Assembly (NCBI GenBank): GCA_021785055.1
Contig: JAJYGS010000177.1
Location: 1 to 9,649, forward strand
Direction: 5' to 3'
DNA: 9,649 nucleotides
Source: Nitrospirota bacterium
GTDB lineage: Bacteria > Nitrospirota > JACRHJ01
Shown here: piece after piece, positions 5,941 through 9,649 of the stretch
Layout of the letters: every line of letters starts with the position of its first letter
Numbering within the stretch: position 1 is the first letter of the stretch
Made by a program: the position numbers and the translations under genes
Notes under the pieces: generated by a model
Told to the model about the DNA's origin: nothing
Database searches by the model: none
Seen by the model: only the letters and a program-made list of their open reading frames with translations

Positions 5941-7016
5941 CAAGCCTCGAGCCCGTATGGACGATAGACATCGTCGCCAATCTCCTGCTCGTGGGAATAT
6001 CCGCCTACATGCTCTCCGAGGTCGGCAGGATACGCGCGCTCAGGCCGCACGCGCCTCTGTGGATGTACCTGTACTGGCAGGTCGTGGCACTTTCGGTCTT
6101 CGCCCTGTCGCACTCCTTTGCGCATATCGTCCAGCACGTCCTCTCCGAGATGGGCAGGGGCGAGTTATGGGAATATCTGCGGCCCTTCACCGGCGCTGTC
6201 AACACCCTGACGTTCGTCGTCATCGGCATACTCGCTTTCCTGTACCGGGACCTGGAATACGTAAGCGAACGGTTCGGCACGCTTGCCGAGGCGAAGAAAG
6301 AGCTTGAGCAGTCCATGATAATGCTCAGAGAGTCCTCGAAGCAGATGGAGCATGACGCCGAAGAGATATTCCAGAAGAACCGCGAGCTTACCGCACTTTA
6401 CAAGATTGCCGTGGAGATTGGCAGGTCGCTTGAGATGGACAAGGTAATGTCGGCGACGATAAGGGAGGTAAAGGACCTCGTCCGGGCGGATTTCCTGGCG
6501 GTTTATCTCATGAAGGGCGACAATATGACCTTGCAGGTGAGCGAAGGGCTGCCGGAGGCCGTCCTCGAAAAGGCGTCCACAAGGAGCGCCGGAGAGCCGT
6601 GGATAAAAAGAGAAATATTAAACGGCAGGATGTTCTTTGCGCAGGAACGCCAATCCGAAAAATCCGGCAGGATAGACGCGGACCTTAAAAGAGAGGGCAT
6701 GCAGGCCTGGACGGCGATACCCCTCGCGGCAAAGGGCAAGGTCGTCGGGGCGCTCGCGGTCGGCTCAAGGAATTACGACGGCATAGACCAGCGTCAGATA
6801 AACACGCTGATGACGATTGGCAGGTATGTCGGGATTGTCATCGAGAACTCCACGCTCTACGGCGAGCTGAAGCAGAAAGTGGAAGACCTGGAGCGTTTTT
6901 CCAGGTTCTCCGTCGGCAGAGAGATGCGCATACTCGAGATTAAGGAAGAGCTGAAAAACCTCGCTGCCAAATGCCGCCCCCTGCTTGGGCCGAAAGGGGA
7001 TACGCCGGAGAAATGA
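5937..7016 (+). CDS. Three-helix membrane protein with coiled coil and GAF domain, no output domain
   Basis: This is a probable membrane-bound sensor or scaffold (359 aa). Hydrophobic helices lie at about 8-27, 42-66 and 84-103. The second carries H59, H63 and H67 at i, i+4, i+8 spacing (HSFAHIVQH). A charged coiled coil (about 105-160) leads to a GAF domain (about 160-308) with the typical AIPLAAKGKVVGALAVGS core and a C-terminal IGRYVGIVIENSTLY helix. A second coiled segment, LERFSRFSVGREM plus EIKEELKNL, resembles linkers that precede a kinase or GGDEF domain, but the protein stops within 15-20 residues. The start is ATG at 5937, overlapping the upstream stop, with GGAG at 5928-5931. An in-frame upstream ATG at 5685 would only translate the preceding gene in a wrong frame. 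The ligand is unknown; a partner in trans presumably provides output. Confidence 0.82.
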   Translation: MTSLEPVWTIDIVANLLLVGISAYMLSEVGRIRALRPHAPLWMYLYWQVVALSVFALSHSFAHIVQHVLSEMGRGELWEYLRPFTGAVNTLTFVVIGILAFLYRDLEYVSERFGTLAEAKKELEQSMIMLRESSKQMEHDAEEIFQKNRELTALYKIAVEIGRSLEMDKVMSATIREVKDLVRADFLAVYLMKGDNMTLQVSEGLPEAVLEKASTRSAGEPWIKREILNGRMFFAQERQSEKSGRIDADLKREGMQAWTAIPLAAKGKVVGALAVGSRNYDGIDQRQINTLMTIGRYVGIVIENSTLYGELKQKVEDLERFSRFSVGREMRILEIKEELKNLAAKCRPLLGPKGDTPEK

Positions 7017-7122
7017 CCCTTCGCCCTGTTTAAAACGACAGCATGAATTCCGGCAGCGCGCGGTTATGGGTTTCCGGGTTATTGGGGACATGGACTAACG
7101 CATAGCAAAAACAGGCGCGAAT
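7017..7122. other. Short convergent intergenic region
   Basis: This 106-nt stretch separates the rightward GAF gene from the leftward toxin gene. I see no convincing hairpin followed by T residues on either strand, no small gene and no repeat related to the others in the window. Confidence 0.5.
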
Positions 7123-7413
7123 TTAGATTCTCTTCTTCCAATAGCCCGGCTCCCTGTTTAATTGCATGACCGCGACAATCACTACTTCTTCTCCGGCGAT
7201 CTGATAAATTATTCCGAAAGGGAAACGGTTGGTTAAACAGCGTCTCGTATTTTCTGAGAATTTAGACCAAGCTGAAGGAAAATGAATTATCCGTTGAACA
7301 GCCGAGAAAACTTCCATAGAAAATTCCAGGCCAAGCCCTGAGCGGCATTCTTCGAAATAGCTTATTGCTTCGAGAAGCTCTTCCCTCGCTTTTGGATGGA
7401 AAGAGTATTTCAT
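7123..7413 (-). CDS. ParE/RelE-family toxin of a type II toxin-antitoxin module
   Basis: The length (96 aa) and sequence pattern are typical of the ParE/RelE plasmid-stabilisation fold. An N-terminal FHPKAREELLEAISYFEE helix is followed by GLGLEFSMEVFSAVQRI, then a basic NTRRCLTNRFPFGIIYQI strand pair and a C-terminal VAVMQLNREPGYWKKR. This last motif is characteristic of the subgroup paired with TIGR02574-type antitoxins. Whether it attacks gyrase (ParE-like) or mRNA on the ribosome (RelE-like) cannot be decided from the sequence. Its ATG overlaps the antitoxin stop by 4 nt (ATGA at 7410-7413), so translation is coupled and antitoxin is made first. All family landmarks are present and the frame is intact, so the toxin is probably functional. 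Confidence 0.9.
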   Translation of the reverse strand: MKYSFHPKAREELLEAISYFEECRSGLGLEFSMEVFSAVQRIIHFPSAWSKFSENTRRCLTNRFPFGIIYQIAGEEVVIVAVMQLNREPGYWKKRI

Positions 7414-7640
7414 TTATAGAATCGTTTCCTGATTTCCCCAAAAACCTCTTCGCCGGAGATGGTTTTGACCTTGCCGACGCTGATTTCCCTGACCCTTTTC
7501 TCTGCTTCCTTGGCCCATAACGCATCTATCTCTTTTCGTGAAGGATGAAGACTGTCGAGGATTTTTTCGACCAGCTTCGTCTTTATATCCACAGGCAGAG
7601 ACTCTACCATAGAAATCAGGTTGTCTGTTTTTGCAGCCAT
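7410..7640 (-). CDS. Addiction-module antitoxin (TIGR02574/PF09720 type)
   Basis: This small acidic-basic protein (76 aa) should neutralise the toxin encoded directly after it. The N-terminal half, MVESLPVDIKTKLVEKILDSL, is an amphipathic helical region. The second half has the family's recognisable ALWAKEAEKRVREI helix followed by GKVKTISGEEVFGEIRKRF, which is expected to wrap around the toxin. Antitoxins of this family usually repress their own promoter, alone or with toxin. ATG at 7640 is preceded by GAGG (7649-7652) with 8-nt spacing. The gene begins 74 nt after the histidine-kinase stop and has its own AT-rich upstream region, so it probably is an independent unit on the same strand. Confidence 0.88.
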   Translation of the reverse strand: MAAKTDNLISMVESLPVDIKTKLVEKILDSLHPSRKEIDALWAKEAEKRVREISVGKVKTISGEEVFGEIRKRFYK

Positions 7641-7656
7641 AATTCACACCTCTTTA

Positions 7657-7674
7657 TATACATTGTATACATTC
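7657..7674 (-). promoter_or_regulatory. Control region of the toxin-antitoxin pair with 9-bp direct repeats
   Basis: On the plus strand TATACATTG (7657-7665) is followed at once by TATACATTC (7666-7674), a tandem 9-bp direct repeat with an internal GTATAC palindrome. On the minus strand this gives TATACA as a possible -10 at 7664-7669, and a start site near 7657 would keep the GAGG in the leader. An alternative TTGATA-N16-TATAAA (7675-7680 and 7653-7658) would start transcription downstream of the GAGG and is less likely. The repeats are a plausible operator for autoregulation by the antitoxin. Confidence 0.45.
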
Positions 7675-7714
7675 TATCAAAAACCATGGTTACACGGAAT
7701 AAAAATCGGCAACG

Positions 7715-8896
7715 CTATCTGTACACCGGCAGATACACCGTAAAAACCGTCCCCTTGCCCGTTTCGCTGTCCACCTTTATCGTCCCGCCGTGCTCCTCGA
7801 TGGTCTTAAGCGCGAGGGCAAGCCCAAGGCCCAGCCCGCCGCCCTTGGAGGAGTAAAACGGGTTGAATATATCCTTCAGGGCGTCCGGTTCGATTCCGCA
7901 TCCGGTGTCGGAGACGGTGACGGCGAGCATGGTCTTCCTGCCCTTCTCGGTCTTGATCGTGGAATACAGGAAGTCCGACGGGATGCCGGTTCCGAGGGCC
8001 AGGACGCCGCCCTGCGACATTGCCTCGACGGCGTTCCTGATGAGGTTTAAGAACACTCCCTGGAGGCTGTTTTCGTCCCCTTCTATGTCCGGGACGGAGG
8101 GGTCGTATTCCCGTTTTATCTTGAGCTTTAGCCGCTTTATGTCCGGGGCCATGAGCGTCAGGGACTCGTCCAGCAGGCTGTGGAGGTTCAGCTTGGCGGT
8201 CTTCGGAAGCCCGGGCCGGGACAGGCCCCGCAGCGACTCAAGTATGCCCGTGAGCCGGTCTACCTGCTTTATAATCACGCCCAGGTATTCGGAGAGGGAT
8301 TCCTCCATCGGCAGGCCGTGAATCTCCTCCAGCAGGAGCTGCGAGGCGCCTTTTATCCCGCCCAGGGGGTTTCTTAGCTCGTGCGCGACGGACGCCGCCA
8401 TGGTGCCAAGGTATGCCAGACGTTCGGATTTTTTGATGGCCTCCTCAAGCTCCCGCAGGCGCGATGCCTCCCGAAGCGAGAGCGCGACGCCGAGCGTCTG
8501 GCCGTCCGGCCCCTCGATAGGGGATGCGGACGCCTCTACCGGGATGCCCGTCGCGTCCGGCCTTATAAACTCCGTGGTAAAACCCGTATGCGGCCTGCCG
8601 GATGAAAGCGTGCGGGAGACAAGCTCGGCAAGCCCCCGGTTGCCCCTGTCGAAGGCTTCCAGGGCCGTCCTGCCGATTGCCTCTGAGGAGAGCATGGCAA
8701 GCTCCTGGGCGGCGCGGTTCGCGCTCACGAGCCTCAGACCGCCGTCGAATACCATTACCCCTTCCGGTATGGCATACAGGATTTCCTCGTAATATTCCCT
8801 GCTCCCGGTCTCCGGGAGAGCGGTTCGAGCTGCGGCGGGGGCCGGTCGACCGGCAGCAGGGGCTTCACGGTTCTGCGATTTACGGGTCTTCGGCAT
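7715..8896 (-). CDS. Soluble PAS-domain sensor histidine kinase, NtrB-like
   Basis: This is a cytoplasmic two-component kinase (393 aa). After a low-complexity Ala/Pro-rich N-terminus (10-30) comes a PAS domain (about 35-145, with IPEGVMVFD and EASASPIEG). A linker helix leads to the HisKA domain with phospho-acceptor H172 in SVAHELRNPLGGIKG. The ATPase domain has the N box NLIRNAVEAM (284-293), G1 VSDTGCGI (328-335), F box NPFYSSK (345-351) and G2 GGGLGLGLA (352-360). All catalytic motifs are intact, and no membrane segment is seen. Its ATG shares one base with the stop of the HAD gene (TAATG). There is no good Shine-Dalgarno sequence (the mRNA reads CCTCC rather than GGAGG), so it probably relies on translational coupling. 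No response regulator is in the window, so its partner and signal are unknown. Confidence 0.92.
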   Translation of the reverse strand: MPKTRKSQNREAPAAGRPAPAAARTALPETGSREYYEEILYAIPEGVMVFDGGLRLVSANRAAQELAMLSSEAIGRTALEAFDRGNRGLAELVSRTLSSGRPHTGFTTEFIRPDATGIPVEASASPIEGPDGQTLGVALSLREASRLRELEEAIKKSERLAYLGTMAASVAHELRNPLGGIKGASQLLLEEIHGLPMEESLSEYLGVIIKQVDRLTGILESLRGLSRPGLPKTAKLNLHSLLDESLTLMAPDIKRLKLKIKREYDPSVPDIEGDENSLQGVFLNLIRNAVEAMSQGGVLALGTGIPSDFLYSTIKTEKGRKTMLAVTVSDTGCGIEPDALKDIFNPFYSSKGGGLGLGLALALKTIEEHGGTIKVDSETGKGTVFTVYLPVYR

Positions 8897-9579
8897 TATA
8901 GCAGGAGGGCTTCCAGGTTTCCGAAATGTTGCACGGTTATGATATGTTCCGAGGGCGGAAGGGCGGTGTGTTCGTGCTGCCAGGTCATGGAAAAGGGAAT
9001 AAAGACGGAGCGGACGCCGTTTTCGACCGCCGGGATGATGTCCGAGCGGGGCGAGTCTCCAATCATCCAGGTCTCGCCGGGCAGAAGCCCCAGTTCGTCC
9101 AGCATGTCCCGGAAGGTGTGCTGATCCTTTTCCGGCACGACCCGGACGTGATGGAAATACTCCCTGAGCGGGGATTTTTCAATCTTGCCAAGCTGCTCTT
9201 CCGGGTTGCCCTTCGTATACATAACCATCTTGTACCGGCCGGCGAGCTTCGGGACAGTCTCCTCGACGCCGGGCAGCAGGCAGACGGGGTGATGGAAGAC
9301 GCTTTCGCCTATACGCCCTATTTCTTGCAGGATTTCTTCGTCCGGCTGAGGTTCGAGCAGTCCGTAGACGTCCGCCATGGACATCGCCTGGCTCCTCGCC
9401 CCGTAGCCGTAGCGGGAGACGTTTTCCATCTCAAGCCGGAGGAGCAGGGCATCCGCCCGCTCGCGGGAATAGCCGCGCGCCTCCATGAGGGATACGAACT
9501 TCTCGTGCGCGTCCAGGAAAAAGCGGTTATTCTCCCAGAGGGTGTCGTCGCAGTCTATTATCAGGTTTTTCGGGAACAT
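8896..9579 (-). CDS. HAD-superfamily hydrolase
   Basis: This is a probable phosphatase of the haloacid dehalogenase superfamily (227 aa). Motif I is DCDDTLW, with nucleophile D9 and acid/base D11. An alpha-helical C1-type cap lies at about 15-100. Motif II is the Thr of VMYTKGNP (T122), the motif III lysine is probably K151 (PEKDQHTF), and motif IV is GDSPRSD (174-180), with D175 and D180 binding Mg2+. The set is complete, so the enzyme should be active, but the cap gives no substrate that I can name. The general architecture resembles phosphoglycolate- or pyrophosphatase-like HADs. Placement of motif I at residue 9 supports the ATG at 9579. It overlaps the following kinase gene by one base. 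There is no ribosome binding site, and the predicted -10 box is only 6 nt upstream. Confidence 0.9.
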   Translation of the reverse strand: MFPKNLIIDCDDTLWENNRFFLDAHEKFVSLMEARGYSRERADALLLRLEMENVSRYGYGARSQAMSMADVYGLLEPQPDEEILQEIGRIGESVFHHPVCLLPGVEETVPKLAGRYKMVMYTKGNPEEQLGKIEKSPLREYFHHVRVVPEKDQHTFRDMLDELGLLPGETWMIGDSPRSDIIPAVENGVRSVFIPFSMTWQHEHTALPPSEHIITVQHFGNLEALLL

Positions 9580-9585
9580 GCGGGA

Positions 9586-9614
9586 ATTTTATCAGAGGGA
9601 TTACGGCAATACAA
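9586..9614 (-). promoter_or_regulatory. Possible promoter of the HAD-kinase pair, leaderless arrangement
   Basis: On the minus strand TAAAAT (9586-9591, five of six to consensus) lies 17 nt downstream of TTGTAT (9609-9614, three of six). Transcription would start at or next to the A of the ATG at 9579. The -35 box is weak, so the call rests mainly on the -10 box and its position. The remaining bases to the end of the window show nothing further. Confidence 0.35.
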
Positions 9615-9649
9615 GCGAATTAAGCCGGATTCAGCCCCCACCCACCGGC

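Noticed and set aside
7017..7122. Terminator or small RNA between the convergent GAF and toxin genes
   Set aside because: No stem of useful length followed by T residues could be found on either strand.
1..9649. tRNA, rRNA or riboswitch
   Set aside because: No cloverleaf-like set of arms, rRNA landmark or recognised aptamer core was noticed. The noncoding stretches are short and mostly taken up by repeats and promoters.

Overview
The window looks like a chromosomal segment of a GC-rich, anaerobic or thermophile-related bacterium, most likely Nitrospirota, Desulfobacterota or a relative. This rests on an archaeal-type three-gene glutamate synthase, an HdrB/HdrC-type iron-sulfur protein, and short palindromic repeats of a kind common in such genomes. 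The taxonomic call is an inference and only moderately secure.

Left half (about 187-5278, minus strand, transcribed right to left): a four-gene cluster. It starts with an HdrB-HdrC fusion protein (two CCG domains, then two 4Fe-4S motifs). Three genes follow that together form a split glutamate synthase (GlxB/GlxD/GlxC or Mgs type): a class II glutamine amidotransferase, a ferredoxin-FMN synthase subunit, and a GXGXG beta-helix subunit. In the usual chemistry the amidotransferase releases ammonia from glutamine and the FMN/Fe-S subunit uses it for reductive amination of 2-oxoglutarate or a related 2-oxo acid. No GltD-like NAD(P)H subunit is in the window, so the HdrBC fusion is a candidate electron partner. 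The cluster has a good promoter (TTGACA, 17 nt, TAGCAT). Each of the three gaps between its genes carries a different palindromic repeat ending 13-16 nt before the next ribosome binding site. A four-copy, 37-bp G-rich tandem array lies just past the last gene.

Middle (5479-7016, plus strand): a divergent pair with a 4-nt ATGA overlap. The first is a small His-containing membrane protein. The second has three membrane helices, a coiled coil and a GAF domain but no kinase or other recognisable output domain. They look like a sensory or signalling pair of unknown function.

Right part (7123-9579, minus strand): a HAD-family hydrolase overlaps by one base a soluble PAS-HisKA-HATPase histidine kinase with no response regulator in view. 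Downstream is a ParE/RelE-type toxin with its TIGR02574-type antitoxin, under its own AT-rich control region with 9-bp direct repeats. The last 70 bases hold only a possible promoter for the HAD gene.
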